From contig CAJTMJ010000014.1 of the NCBI GenBank assembly GCA_910577335.1, forward strand, positions 18,815-82,814: a DNA stretch of 64,000 nt, written 5' to 3'. The translations under genes were made by a program, and so were the position numbers. Position 1 is the first letter of the stretch. The number at the start of each line of letters is the position of its first letter. The notes beneath the pieces were generated by a model. The model was not told where the DNA came from. It saw only the letters and a list, made by a program, of their open reading frames with translations, and made no database searches. This DNA is from an uncultured Duncaniella sp. GTDB lineage: Bacteria; Bacteroidota; Bacteroidia; Bacteroidales; Muribaculaceae. Positions 41,604-50,419 of this stretch are shown here, piece by piece.

Positions 41604-43997
41604 CTATAACTGTTTCAGCACATTTTCAAGTGCTTCAAGGTTTCTCACGTCTGCATTTACATCGAGCAGATTTCCTTCCTTATCTATCAGCCTGTAAGTG
41701 GGATAACCGCTCACTTTAAGGAACTGTTCCACCGCCCGCTGCTGCTCATCGGGAAGATTATAATGCACCACATTGTCGCCAAGCAGATTATAACTCTTTA
41801 TCACATTCTCCCATGCCTCTTTCGGAGAACCATTGGCAAGATAGATAAACACGATGTCGTAAGGCTTCAGATGCTCCTTATGCTCTTCGAAATGCGACAG
41901 AGCTTCCCGGCAAGGACCGCACCATGAGCCCCAAACATCCACAAGTATAATTTTGCCTTTATAAGGAGCAACGATTTCACGCATTATCTGCTCGCCGTCG
42001 CTCATCTCGCTAACATCCTTGGCGGCTGTAAGGCTTTTTTCAGCTGATATGTCACGATTTTTCAACGCCACATAACCGTCATGCTTGCCGTGAATGAGAT
42101 TTCTTGCCGCAGGGAGAGCAACTTCGCTATCAAAATATGCAAGTTCGTCGTCAGATAAAGCGGTATTGCTATTCTTCATGCAAGAATAGAACTCCCGCGC
42201 CAACTGGATGTCGCGCAATGTTCGGTCGGAAATCAACGAATCAGCTATCGCCGTAACTTCCCTGAAGCCGGACAAGGAAAGAAATGGATTGAGCACCGAC
42301 AAATTAGAATCAATTATCCCGTTATAGCGACTGATAAAACTTTGACTAAACTGAGCGTCAAACATTTCTTTCATTAAGTTGTCGTCGAAGGTTGGATGTG
42401 CGTCCACGCTATCCTTATATACAGCTATCTTGGCAGCCATCTCCTTGAGAACCACCCGGTCACTGTCGCTAAGGTTCACCTTCCCATCCTTTTGAAGAGA
42501 GCAGAGCAATTTTATGTCTCTCCCTATCGAATTTATAATCATATCAGCCATGTTAAAATTTTGGGGCTTCGGCTGATCTAAAAAATCCCTCATGAATGTT
42601 GATAAATGACCTGCATGTAATGTATACGGCTTCATGGCTGATTGCCACAGCTCCTTATTCACATAGTCAAGATATTTCTCAGGCAAATGATGCTTATACA
42701 TACTAAACCTTGCCTGCATCAAGTCACGCCCGGTAGACATATTATAGAATACCCTCATATAATTGCGGTAACGCTGTGACAAAGTGGGATGTTCAACTAT
42801 CCATCGGTCAAGTATCTCTAAGTGCGACTGTCTGACACTATCGGCTTTCGCCAACAAAGCCATAGCCTCGGCTTCTCCAAGGTCACGTTTGTTGTAGTCC
42901 TCTATCAATTGAGGATTCCACAGCGGCTCGTGCGCAAGATATTCATTCTGGAACCGGACATCCCTACCCATAATCATCTTATGCCCTGTGGCGAAATCAC
43001 AGAGTATAAAATAGGTTTCACCCGGCTCGAAAACACTACGGATAAAAGCACGCCCCCAGTCAATGAACGCATCGGAGGTGTTAAGCAACGGTATCTTGAT
43101 TTCAAATCGCCCCATACTGTCCATAACGCACGAATAGGGTTCAACCTCATCCTTAAGAATATTGGTAAACGTCATCTTAATTCCATCACCCTTTTGCCAT
43201 GCACTCTCAGGCATATCCTTCCACCACCCTACGATGGTCACGCTGTCACCCTCCTGATAACCCGTGTCCTTAAAGCGAAGCGTGGAGTCGGGGCGAGGAT
43301 AGTCAGGCAGAAACTTATCTGATATAAACGAACATTCCACAGGCTTTCCTGCGCCTATTGTAATTTTGCGCACATCATTTTTGAACTTACCGACCTTTAC
43401 CGGGAGCGACTCCGAGCCGCAAGTAAGCGTCATAGAGTAGCCGCCCTTTTTCTCCGACATATCGGTTATATCCCATATCTTACAGTCGTATATGGCTTGA
43501 TTCTTTCCGAACCCTATCATCCAGTCGCCGGTAGAGTCATCACGCCAATAAGTGTCAGCGATACCCTCGGGACGGAAATCCTTGCTTCGCACATTCTTTA
43601 TCATCCATCCTCCCGGCTCTATGAAGTCAAAACTCTTAACGGTCGCAGGCAGAGGCTCAAAGGTCATCGTGAAGTCCACCATGTCATTAGCCGGCATCCA
43701 AAACCTTTCGTCGGGTTTAATCACTGTGGCTCCCTTTAGTTTATAGTCCCCCTCATCAGTGTGAAGATAAGTGTTGGAACCTAACTTAATCCAGTAGTTA
43801 TGCGGATAGTCCACATGCAGATGCAACAGTGTGCTGTCGGAGAAGATCTCGACCTTAGTAATTTTGACACCCGTAGTTGGTCCCATCTGAAGACCATATC
43901 CGTTAAGAGGCGCATCCCATACAATATGATTTTTCCCGAATAGATTCATGCCGCAAAGCATCACTGCGGCAAACAAAATAATAATTTTAGACTTCAT
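41604..43997 (-). CDS. Large exported thioredoxin-like (TlpA-type) protein
   Basis: 797 aa with signal peptide MKSKIIILFAAVMLCGMNLFG. The C-terminal about 140 residues form a thioredoxin domain with the redox motif VDVWGSWCGPCREALSHFEE (CGPC) and the cis-Pro segment SGYPTYRLID. The first 650 residues are mostly beta then alpha and contain a DUF4369-like or related module (about 240-340: KDTGYQEGDSVTIVGWWKDM), with a helical stretch in the middle. TlpA-like proteins of Bacteroidota act as periplasmic disulfide reductants; the large extension suggests a dedicated partner. Single gene on the minus strand. Confidence 0.8.
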   Translation of the reverse strand: MKSKIIILFAAVMLCGMNLFGKNHIVWDAPLNGYGLQMGPTTGVKITKVEIFSDSTLLHLHVDYPHNYWIKLGSNTYLHTDEGDYKLKGATVIKPDERFWMPANDMVDFTMTFEPLPATVKSFDFIEPGGWMIKNVRSKDFRPEGIADTYWRDDSTGDWMIGFGKNQAIYDCKIWDITDMSEKKGGYSMTLTCGSESLPVKVGKFKNDVRKITIGAGKPVECSFISDKFLPDYPRPDSTLRFKDTGYQEGDSVTIVGWWKDMPESAWQKGDGIKMTFTNILKDEVEPYSCVMDSMGRFEIKIPLLNTSDAFIDWGRAFIRSVFEPGETYFILCDFATGHKMIMGRDVRFQNEYLAHEPLWNPQLIEDYNKRDLGEAEAMALLAKADSVRQSHLEILDRWIVEHPTLSQRYRNYMRVFYNMSTGRDLMQARFSMYKHHLPEKYLDYVNKELWQSAMKPYTLHAGHLSTFMRDFLDQPKPQNFNMADMIINSIGRDIKLLCSLQKDGKVNLSDSDRVVLKEMAAKIAVYKDSVDAHPTFDDNLMKEMFDAQFSQSFISRYNGIIDSNLSVLNPFLSLSGFREVTAIADSLISDRTLRDIQLAREFYSCMKNSNTALSDDELAYFDSEVALPAARNLIHGKHDGYVALKNRDISAEKSLTAAKDVSEMSDGEQIMREIVAPYKGKIILVDVWGSWCGPCREALSHFEEHKEHLKPYDIVFIYLANGSPKEAWENVIKSYNLLGDNVVHYNLPDEQQRAVEQFLKVSGYPTYRLIDKEGNLLDVNADVRNLEALENVLKQL

Positions 43998-44098
43998 CCT
44001 TGCTATATTTTGTGATATTATGGTTTATTCCGCAAAATAAATAATAATGTTTCAACCTGCCAAAATATTTCACTCATTTATATAGCTGACAGCAAACA

Positions 44099-44133
44099 AA
44101 TTCCCGCACGGTTAAACTCACCGCACGGGAATT
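44099..44133 (-). terminator. hairpin after the porin gene
   Basis: AATTCCCGCACGG, a 9-base loop, then a near-complement with two mismatches. Located 60 bp past the stop codon of the porin gene on the minus strand. Confidence 0.6.
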
Positions 44134-44193
44134 CCACTATTACAAAACATTTAAACAACCTTCTTAACCTAAAGCATATCTGAGACCGCCATC

Positions 44194-45501
44194 TTAGAAC
44201 GAGAATGAAGCCAAGGCTCCAACACGGCGTGCCCACCCATGCTCGCCATTAAAATCCTGACGTTTTCCTATGTTAAACTCAGCGCCGAACATGATTCGGG
44301 GAGTGACATTCCAAAAGATATTGGTGGCGCTATACAGTCCGTACTTGTAATCTGTCCCTATGGGGTCCTGAGTCGGGAGATACCGTCCCTGACCAAAGGT
44401 GGCTGACATGAACAGATTTGGAGTAAAATTATACTGCAACCCTAAGAAATATCCGAAGCCGGGAGTAGTCTTAAGCTTACCGGGTGTCTTGTCGTCAGCC
44501 ACAAGGTCATATTTTCCAAGAAGGAAATCGCCCCCGAAATTAGTGTATGACTTACCGGTATTAGCAGTGCCATAGAATTTCAAAGCCGGAATTATACGGA
44601 ACACAGTGCTTAACTGCACGCCATAACCAACCGCCTGATGATTTTTCTGTGTGATAAGGTCACGATACGGGAGGAAACGTAAAATCCCTGATAGACGCAC
44701 ATGCTCGTCATGCGCCCACTCGTATTGAACCATCGCAGCGATATTTGGAATATACTGATTTCTCGCAGCAGTCTCCTCACCATCCTCCTGTATAGACATC
44801 GATGGAGTTTCCAATGAGCCAGCCAACACAATGCCGCTCTTTTTAAATGTGTGCATATACCTTATGAGGACATTGGTAGCATCCATTTTCATTGTAGGAC
44901 CGTTCGAGTCAACGGTTGGAGGCACAGCAGCCCCGTCGCCAAATGTAGACGGCGCATAACCTACCGTCCAGTCATTAAGTATGGCGTAAGCTTTTTTAAG
45001 GTGGAAATCACGACTTTGATACCCGTTAAAATTAGCTTCTATATACAATTGATAGTCGCCCAACCTTTTATTGCGTCCTATAACTCTGAAAAACAAAGCT
45101 GTACCGGCAGGGGTAGTGCCAAGATTATTTTTTGTAAGCGGGTCTTTGGTCACCGGGATAAAGTATGGAGAAAAACCGGGTATATCCACCGAGCCTCCCC
45201 AGTCAAAATACCCCCTCATTCTCACCATTCCGCCTATGCCCATAGCAAGATCCGTATCCCGGCTCATGAACAAGAAATATGGAGCAGCCGGATCCTGAAA
45301 CGAGCGGAACTGGTCGTAATAGAAATTTTCTATCACATTACGTATCGAATCGGCGGATGGCGTTGAGCCGTCACCGAAAAATATCAACTTATGGTCATTC
45401 GTGAGAGCTTTATGCAACTCTTCCGTGGGAGAAGACGCAAACATCGCCGTCCATGAAAAGAGACATGCAATCAATAGCACCGATTTAATACTTTTCCTCA
45501 T
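44194..45501 (-). CDS. DcaP-like outer-membrane porin
   Basis: 435 aa. Signal peptide MRKSIKSVLLIACLFSWTAMF, then a barrel. Features typical of DcaP-type porins: an N-terminal SRDTDLAMGIGGMVRMRGYF strand, GTALFFRVIGRNKRLGDYQL, YAILNDWTVGYAPSTFGDGA, and a final ALASFSF ending in Phe. Alternating strands continue to the end. DcaP family members pass small dicarboxylates or other anionic molecules through the outer membrane. No operon partner on the same strand is within 100 bp. Confidence 0.85.
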   Translation of the reverse strand: MRKSIKSVLLIACLFSWTAMFASSPTEELHKALTNDHKLIFFGDGSTPSADSIRNVIENFYYDQFRSFQDPAAPYFLFMSRDTDLAMGIGGMVRMRGYFDWGGSVDIPGFSPYFIPVTKDPLTKNNLGTTPAGTALFFRVIGRNKRLGDYQLYIEANFNGYQSRDFHLKKAYAILNDWTVGYAPSTFGDGAAVPPTVDSNGPTMKMDATNVLIRYMHTFKKSGIVLAGSLETPSMSIQEDGEETAARNQYIPNIAAMVQYEWAHDEHVRLSGILRFLPYRDLITQKNHQAVGYGVQLSTVFRIIPALKFYGTANTGKSYTNFGGDFLLGKYDLVADDKTPGKLKTTPGFGYFLGLQYNFTPNLFMSATFGQGRYLPTQDPIGTDYKYGLYSATNIFWNVTPRIMFGAEFNIGKRQDFNGEHGWARRVGALASFSF

Positions 45502-45633
45502 AAACTAAACAATTGAAAACGTTATTTTAATTTTAATAACATTGTCGCCGATTGTTTTGTTTATCTATCCCGGCATTTTGCAGAAAACGCCATCCATGCC
45601 GGAAGTATTATGACCGGTACACAAATAAAAACA

Positions 45634-45668
45634 CCGGGGCAGAGCAATGGTATTAGCTCCGCCCCCGG
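45634..45668 (-). terminator. hairpin after the M18 peptidase gene
   Basis: GGGGC-A-GAGC pairs with GCTC-C-GCCCC around a 10-base loop, with CC/GG outside. Lies 16 bp beyond the stop codon; an AT-rich T-run follows on the minus strand (TGTTTTTATTTGTG). The repeat core TGAACTGATTTA (45673-45684) sits between stop codon and stem. Confidence 0.75.
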
Positions 45669-45684
45669 CTATTGAACTGATTTA

Positions 45685-46989
45685 TCAGAGGTCAAAAAAT
45701 GTCTTGAATGCCGCAATAGTATAGGCATGATCAAGCGGAGAACCTGTCTCGCGAACCGAGTGCATACCCCAGATGGCTTCACCCATATCCACGCCTCGCA
45801 GATCAATCTGTGAAGTGAGAATATTTCCAAGAGTAGAACCGCCGGCGACATCACTGTGGTTCACAAAATACTGGCAAGGCACACCTGCCTTCTCGCAGAT
45901 AGAGCGGAACACAGCTGCCGAATCGGCATCGGTCATATACTTACAGTTGGCATTTATCTTTATCACCGGTCCGCCACCAAGCACCGGGTGATTTGTCGGG
46001 TCATATTTCTCAGGATAGTTGGGATGGAAAGCGTGAGCGTTGTCAGCCGACACCATGAATGAAGCGTTTATGCCACGCAAATAATCCTCTTCATTACCAC
46101 CCATACAATCCACTATACGGCGGAGAAGCTGTGCGAGCACAGGAGAAGCCGCTCCCTGCTTTGTGCCAGAACCTGTCTCCTCGTTGTCGAATATAGCCAT
46201 GACACGGGTCTGCTTAGTGGATGAAGTCTCAGTCAGGGCTGTCAATGCGGCATGTACCATGCTGAGGTCGTCGAGACGTCCCGAGGTGATGAACTCGTCA
46301 TTAATACCTACCAAGCAAGCGGGGGTAGTGTCATAGAGCGACAGGTCGAAATCAAGTATATCCTCCACCTTTTGTCCGAGAGCGTCGGCGATAAGGCGCA
46401 ACAGCATGTTGTCTTTCTCAGCGACATTCTTCACTATGGCTATCACCGGAAGCATATCCTTCTGCTTTGAGAGAGGATTGCCTTCGTTCACTGCACGGTT
46501 GAAATGAATGGCGAGATGAGGTATCGTAAGCAACGGACGGTCAAATTTCACTATTTCAGTGACGGGGTTCAGAGGGTCATCGCTGCGAAGTATCACTCGT
46601 CCAGCCAATGAAAGCGGACGGTCGAACCAAGTGTAAAGAATAGGACCACCGTATACCTCGACGTTAAGCTTCACCACTCCACCCTCGGTGAGCATCTCTG
46701 CATGAGGCTTTATGCGGAAACATGGGGAATCGCTATGAGCCGATATTATACGGAATCCGGAAGCTGCATCACCTTCCGACACCACAAATGCGAATATCGC
46801 ACTTGAATTTTTTGTCATATAGTATTTACCTCCGCGGTTCAGATTCCACTTCTCACGGGGATCGAGTTCCACGAAGCCGTTAGCCTCAAGTTTCTCCTTG
46901 GCTGTCCGCACCGCAAGGAAATTCACAGGACTCTTATCGAGGAATTCCATCAACGAACGTGCCACAACTTTCACATCTTCCATAATCAT
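45685..46989 (-). CDS. M18-family aspartyl aminopeptidase
   Basis: 434 aa (ATG 46989; ATG 46983, giving MEDVKVV, is equally possible). Dinuclear-zinc exopeptidase. Metal and active-site motifs: IISAHSDSPCFRIKP (His-x-Asp, about 84-98), the catalytic DNEETGSGTKQGA (about 245-257) and SADNAHAFHPNYPEK, and a final GMHSVRE with the last His ligand. It removes N-terminal acidic residues from peptides in the cytoplasm. Length and order fit the family. A promoter (TAGCTTTG) lies about 75 bp upstream. Confidence 0.94.
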   Translation of the reverse strand: MIMEDVKVVARSLMEFLDKSPVNFLAVRTAKEKLEANGFVELDPREKWNLNRGGKYYMTKNSSAIFAFVVSEGDAASGFRIISAHSDSPCFRIKPHAEMLTEGGVVKLNVEVYGGPILYTWFDRPLSLAGRVILRSDDPLNPVTEIVKFDRPLLTIPHLAIHFNRAVNEGNPLSKQKDMLPVIAIVKNVAEKDNMLLRLIADALGQKVEDILDFDLSLYDTTPACLVGINDEFITSGRLDDLSMVHAALTALTETSSTKQTRVMAIFDNEETGSGTKQGAASPVLAQLLRRIVDCMGGNEEDYLRGINASFMVSADNAHAFHPNYPEKYDPTNHPVLGGGPVIKINANCKYMTDADSAAVFRSICEKAGVPCQYFVNHSDVAGGSTLGNILTSQIDLRGVDMGEAIWGMHSVRETGSPLDHAYTIAAFKTFFDL

Positions 46990-47058
46990 TTGTTTTATTC
47001 AGGTATTAAACACAAGTTACGTTTTTTCGGGTTCCGCATTATGCGTGGAAGCCCGTTA

Positions 47059-47066
47059 CAAAGCTA
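47059..47066 (-). promoter_or_regulatory. -7 element for the M18 peptidase gene
   Basis: Minus strand TAGCTTTG, giving a leader of about 65 nt. The -33 box is not evident. Confidence 0.5.
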
Positions 47067-47173
47067 ACTAATATTTTTTCATTTTTAGAGCTATTTTGCC
47101 CTACAATCTTTAATTTCTCCATCATTTAACAAATTTTCACACTAAGAATTATTTCCACATCGTAACTACATCC

Positions 47174-47346
47174 TAACTTTGCAGTCCCAAAAGTAACAAA
47201 TACGAAGTCGAGCCAAGACCCGTTAGAACATTGCAGCAATAGAAATTTATACTTTTTCCCCGGTCCTCATCGGGGAAGATGACTCATAATATCAAATTGC
47301 AGTTACTTACCACTTTTTAAACCTTGGGATTCAGTTTCCCGTTTTT
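47174..47346 (+). ncRNA. Orphan promoter with possible structured small RNA
   Basis: This lies in the largest gene-free stretch (46990-47497). TAACTTTG at 47174-47181 is a full -7 match, but no open frame follows. The RNA starting near 47188 would fold into one long rod: AAGTAAC (47191-47197) pairs with GTTACTT (47302-47308), and the apex is TTCCCCG / CGGGGAA (47256-47277). T-runs lie at 47314-47318 and, after a weak GGGA/TCCC stem, at 47342-47346. A 6S-like RNA is one idea; identity is not established. A further hairpin (GCGTC / GACGC, about 47396-47411) follows. Confidence 0.35.
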
Positions 47347-47424
47347 ATGTCTGAATGACTCTATAATTTTAAAATGAATGTCTAAGTAATTAAGAGCGTC
47401 AATGCCGACGCATAAAAACATAAG

Positions 47425-47452
47425 AGCGGAACCCACACCCGTGGATTCCGCT
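47425..47452. terminator. terminator after the RsiV-like gene
   Basis: AGCGGAACCCAC, loop ACCC, GTGGATTCCGCT (one mismatch). On the minus strand it follows the RsiV-like gene by 45 bp and leads into CTTATGTTTTTATG. Confidence 0.75.
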
Positions 47453-47497
47453 TTATATATTATATATGTAGTAATATCAAGTGTCTTTAGTGGAGAC

Positions 47498-48349
47498 CTA
47501 ATGGATACCCAGATAAAAGAGATCCAATACATCAGGCTTCAACATCGAGGCTACCTCGTAAGGGTAAACAGCCACATCAATCATACCAGCTGCGTAGGGA
47601 GCGATGTCGTAGGGGTTATAGTGGAAGTAAAGCATATTGTTGGCGATGTAAGGATTTCCGGGATAGGTGAGCTGCGAAGTGAATATGCCGGCTTTCTCAA
47701 GCTGCATCGGATCGACATCGAGCTGTCGGGCAAGAGCATTGATGACAACAGGCATTACAGAGTCACGAGCCTCAGCCTTAAACATATTATCCACATTGAG
47801 CACTCTGCCGTTTCTCAAATCGTATGTGAACGGACAGATAGCGGTCATGGGATGCGCCCCACCAAGGAAAGTGGAGTTCATGACTTGATAGGTCACCATA
47901 TACTCATCGAGGTCAACCAATGATACAGTCACATTTCCGAAATAAGCCATTGTCCGGTCATCGCCTTGCGGAATGGAATCAACCACAACCGACTCTTTAA
48001 TACCATCGACTATGGATGTGTCGTCGATATAGGCATATATAGCCTTATCGATAGAAGTTGAAACGGTATCGCCGTAAGCGAAGTAAAGAATAGAATCCTG
48101 AAGCACCTTCAAATCCGCATCCCCGAGCTGTTCGGGCCAATGAATAGATGTATACAGGTCCATATACACCGTATCGTAATCGGTCACTAACCGATAATTT
48201 TTATCAGCGGTTTTGATTACCTCCTTAACTGCGAAATTGGTAATCGCATTGTCCGATTTCCCTCCGGCAGCTGTACCTTTGCCACCACAACTGCACGCAA
48301 TAGTAGTTGACAATATTGCCGCAGCCAAATAATAGAATGACTTTTTCAT
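47498..48349 (-). CDS. RsiV/DUF3298-like lipoprotein
   Basis: 283 aa from ATG 48349; upstream codons to 48427 are not signal-like. The lipoprotein signal ends TIACSCGG. The mature part resembles exported proteins with a PdaC/DUF4163-like N-terminal region and a C-terminal RsiV/DUF3298 domain: VTYQVMNSTFLGGAHPMTAI (about 180-200, the typical GGAHP segment) and NMLYFHYNPYDIAPYAAGMI, the usual YDIAPYA motif. In Bacillus RsiV senses lysozyme; here lipid anchoring suggests a different envelope role. Function unknown. Confidence 0.8.
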   Translation of the reverse strand: MKKSFYYLAAAILSTTIACSCGGKGTAAGGKSDNAITNFAVKEVIKTADKNYRLVTDYDTVYMDLYTSIHWPEQLGDADLKVLQDSILYFAYGDTVSTSIDKAIYAYIDDTSIVDGIKESVVVDSIPQGDDRTMAYFGNVTVSLVDLDEYMVTYQVMNSTFLGGAHPMTAICPFTYDLRNGRVLNVDNMFKAEARDSVMPVVINALARQLDVDPMQLEKAGIFTSQLTYPGNPYIANNMLYFHYNPYDIAPYAAGMIDVAVYPYEVASMLKPDVLDLFYLGIH

Positions 48350-48561
48350 AGTGTGTTGTAAATTTATAGACAAAGTTTGTAAAAAAATCTCATTACTAAT
48401 ATAGAACAACCAAAAGTTGTAACACATTTGTAACCTGGCGAAACTTTATTTAATATTAACATAAAGCCTTAGAACCGCTAAAATGACCAATTTTGGAGAA
48501 AAAAGAACCCCTGTTAACATCTTTATACTTTTCAATCTGTAAAAGTTGAGGAAATTTTTCT

Positions 48562-48569
48562 TAACTTTG
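48562..48569 (+). promoter_or_regulatory. -7 element for acpP
   Basis: TAACTTTG, 63 bp before the acpP start. A clean -33 TTG at standard distance is not seen. Confidence 0.6.
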
Positions 48570-48632
48570 CACCGCAAATGTGCAATTTGCAATACGAAAC
48601 AGAAATTACTAATCAATAACAAATTTAAAACT

Positions 48633-48872
48633 ATGTCTGAAATTGCATCACGAGTTAAAGCTATCATCGTTGATAAGCTCGGTGTTGACGAAAACGAAGT
48701 AACCGAAACAGCTGAATTCACTAAAGATCTTGGCGCTGACAGCCTCGACACCGTTGAACTCATCATGGAATTTGAGAAAGAATTTGGAATCACCATCCCC
48801 GATGATCAGGCTTCTAAGATCGGCACCGTACAGGATGCTATCGCTTACATCGAGGCTAACACTCAAAAGTAA
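48633..48872 (+). CDS. acpP: Acyl carrier protein
   Basis: 79 aa from ATG 48633. Small acidic carrier of growing fatty-acid chains. The phosphopantetheine site is the Ser of GADSLDTVELIMEFE (about Ser38). The rest (MSEIASRVKAIIVDKLGVDE and a C-terminal helix IGTVQDAIAYIEANTQK) is standard. fabF follows after 121 bp with a hairpin between, so ACP can be made in excess over FabF. Upstream in-frame codons back to 48546 are non-coding leader. Confidence 0.98.
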   Translation: MSEIASRVKAIIVDKLGVDENEVTETAEFTKDLGADSLDTVELIMEFEKEFGITIPDDQASKIGTVQDAIAYIEANTQK

Positions 48873-48913
48873 TCCGGTCTGCAATCAGATGATTGCGCTC
48901 TGACCGAGCCAAA

Positions 48914-48948
48914 AAGGCTCCCCACGCACCCTCGCGCGGTGGAGCCTT
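48914..48948 (+). terminator. attenuator-like hairpin between acpP and fabF
   Basis: AAGGCTCC (48914-48921) pairs with GGAGCCTT (48941-48948), with more pairing inside (CC-CGC with GCG-GG). It is followed by CTTCTC. An alternative stem GAGCC / GGCTC (48906-48920) overlaps it, so two exclusive folds are possible. It may lower read-through from acpP into fabF. Confidence 0.6.
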
Positions 48949-48993
48949 CTTCTCAATTTATACCTTACCATTTCATCATAAATATTACTGACA

Positions 48994-50262
48994 ATGGAAT
49001 TAAAAAGAGTCGTAGTAACCGGACTTGGTGCTATCACCCCTCTTGGCAACGATGTTGAGACCACTTGGATCAACGCAGTTGCAGGAAAGAGTGGCGCGGG
49101 TCCTATTACTCATTTCGATGCCTCTAAATTCAAGACCCAATTTGCCTGCGAAGTCAAGGGTTATGATCCCAACGCTCATTTTGACCGTAAGAAACTTCGC
49201 CAGCTTGACCTATACGCACAATATGCCATGGTTGCAGCCCGTCAGGCTGTAGCTGACTCAGGCATAGAAAACGCACCCAACCTCGACCGTAACCGTGTGG
49301 GCGTGATTGTGGCTGCAGGTATTGGCGGTCTGCACACTTTCGAAGAAGAGGCTGGCTACTATGCTATAAACGGAGCTGAAATGGGTCCCAAATACAACCC
49401 GTTCTTCATCCCCAAAATGATTGCTGACATCGCTTCAGGACATATCTCTATGGATTTCAACTTCCATGGTCCTAACTTCGGCGTGGTTTCAGCATGTGCA
49501 TCTTCCAACAATGCCATCATCGACGCATTTAACCTTATCCGTCTCGGTAAGGCTGACGCATTCGTGACCGGTGGCGCAGAAGCTGCTATCTATCCCGCCG
49601 GCGTGGGTGGTTTCAACTCTATGCATGCACTCTCAACCCGCAACGATGACCCCGAAAGAGCTTCTCGCCCCTTCAGCAAGTCTCGTGACGGTTTTGTGAT
49701 GGGTGAAGGTTCTGTAGTTCTCATTCTTGAGGAACTCGAACACGCAAAGGCTCGCGGCGCCAAGATTTATGCAGAGGTTGCAGGTGGAGGCATGAGCGCT
49801 GACGCATATCACCTCACCGCTACTCACCCCGAAGGTCTCGGTGCAATCCTTTCAATGAAGAATGCTCTTGAGGATGCCAACATGAAGCCTGGGGATATCG
49901 ACTATATCAACGTTCACGGAACTTCTACCACTGTAGGTGATATCTCTGAAGTAAAGGCTATCGTTGATGTATTCGGTGAGCAGGCTCACAAGCTCAACAT
50001 AAGCTCTACCAAGTCTATGACCGGTCACCTCCTTGGTGCTACAGGCGCACTTGAAGCTATGTTCTCAGTGCTTTCAGTTCAGAACGATATCGTTCCCCCG
50101 ACCATCAACCATGAGGAAGGCGACGATGATGAGAATATCGACTATACTCTCAACTTCACATTCAACAAGGCACAGAATCGTCCCGTGCGCGCCGCCCTCT
50201 CGAACTCATTCGGATTCGGCGGTCACAACGCAACTGTGATTGTTAAGAAATACGAAGAATAA
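48994..50262 (+). CDS. fabF: 3-oxoacyl-ACP synthase II
   Basis: 422 aa, normal length. It extends fatty acids by condensing malonyl-ACP with acyl-ACP. The catalytic Cys is in GVVSACASSNNAIIDAF (about 163-179), and the two His are in INVHGTSTTVGD and STKSMTGHLLGATGALEA. The Cys-Ala-Ser-Ser form of the nucleophile loop is common in Bacteroidota. The start MELKRVVVTGLGAITPLGND is typical. Codon use is biased like other highly expressed genes here. It lies downstream of acpP. Confidence 0.97.
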   Translation: MELKRVVVTGLGAITPLGNDVETTWINAVAGKSGAGPITHFDASKFKTQFACEVKGYDPNAHFDRKKLRQLDLYAQYAMVAARQAVADSGIENAPNLDRNRVGVIVAAGIGGLHTFEEEAGYYAINGAEMGPKYNPFFIPKMIADIASGHISMDFNFHGPNFGVVSACASSNNAIIDAFNLIRLGKADAFVTGGAEAAIYPAGVGGFNSMHALSTRNDDPERASRPFSKSRDGFVMGEGSVVLILEELEHAKARGAKIYAEVAGGGMSADAYHLTATHPEGLGAILSMKNALEDANMKPGDIDYINVHGTSTTVGDISEVKAIVDVFGEQAHKLNISSTKSMTGHLLGATGALEAMFSVLSVQNDIVPPTINHEEGDDDENIDYTLNFTFNKAQNRPVRAALSNSFGFGGHNATVIVKKYEE

Positions 50263-50285
50263 TAGATCATACATCTTCAATAAAT

Positions 50286-50326
50286 AAAAACTATATGATC
50301 CCCACGCCGGGAATCATATAGTTTTT
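50286..50326. terminator. fabF terminator
   Basis: AAAAACTATATGAT (50286-50299) and its complement (50313-50326) with GC pairs inside, followed by a T-run on the plus strand. About 24 bp after fabF. Confidence 0.88.
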
Positions 50327-50360
50327 TTATTTACCCCTATCACATATACGCATATAAAAA

Positions 50361-50392
50361 CATCCGTCAGGCACTTGAAAGCCTAACGGATG
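50361..50392 (-). terminator. terminator of the DUF3127 gene
   Basis: CATCCGT-C-AGGC, loop ACTTGAAA, GCCT-A-ACGGATG: an 11-bp stem with one mismatch, 28 bp after the stop codon of the minus-strand gene. TTTTTATATG follows on the minus strand. Confidence 0.8.
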
Positions 50393-50419
50393 TCAACATT
50401 TATATGAGACTTTAGTTTC

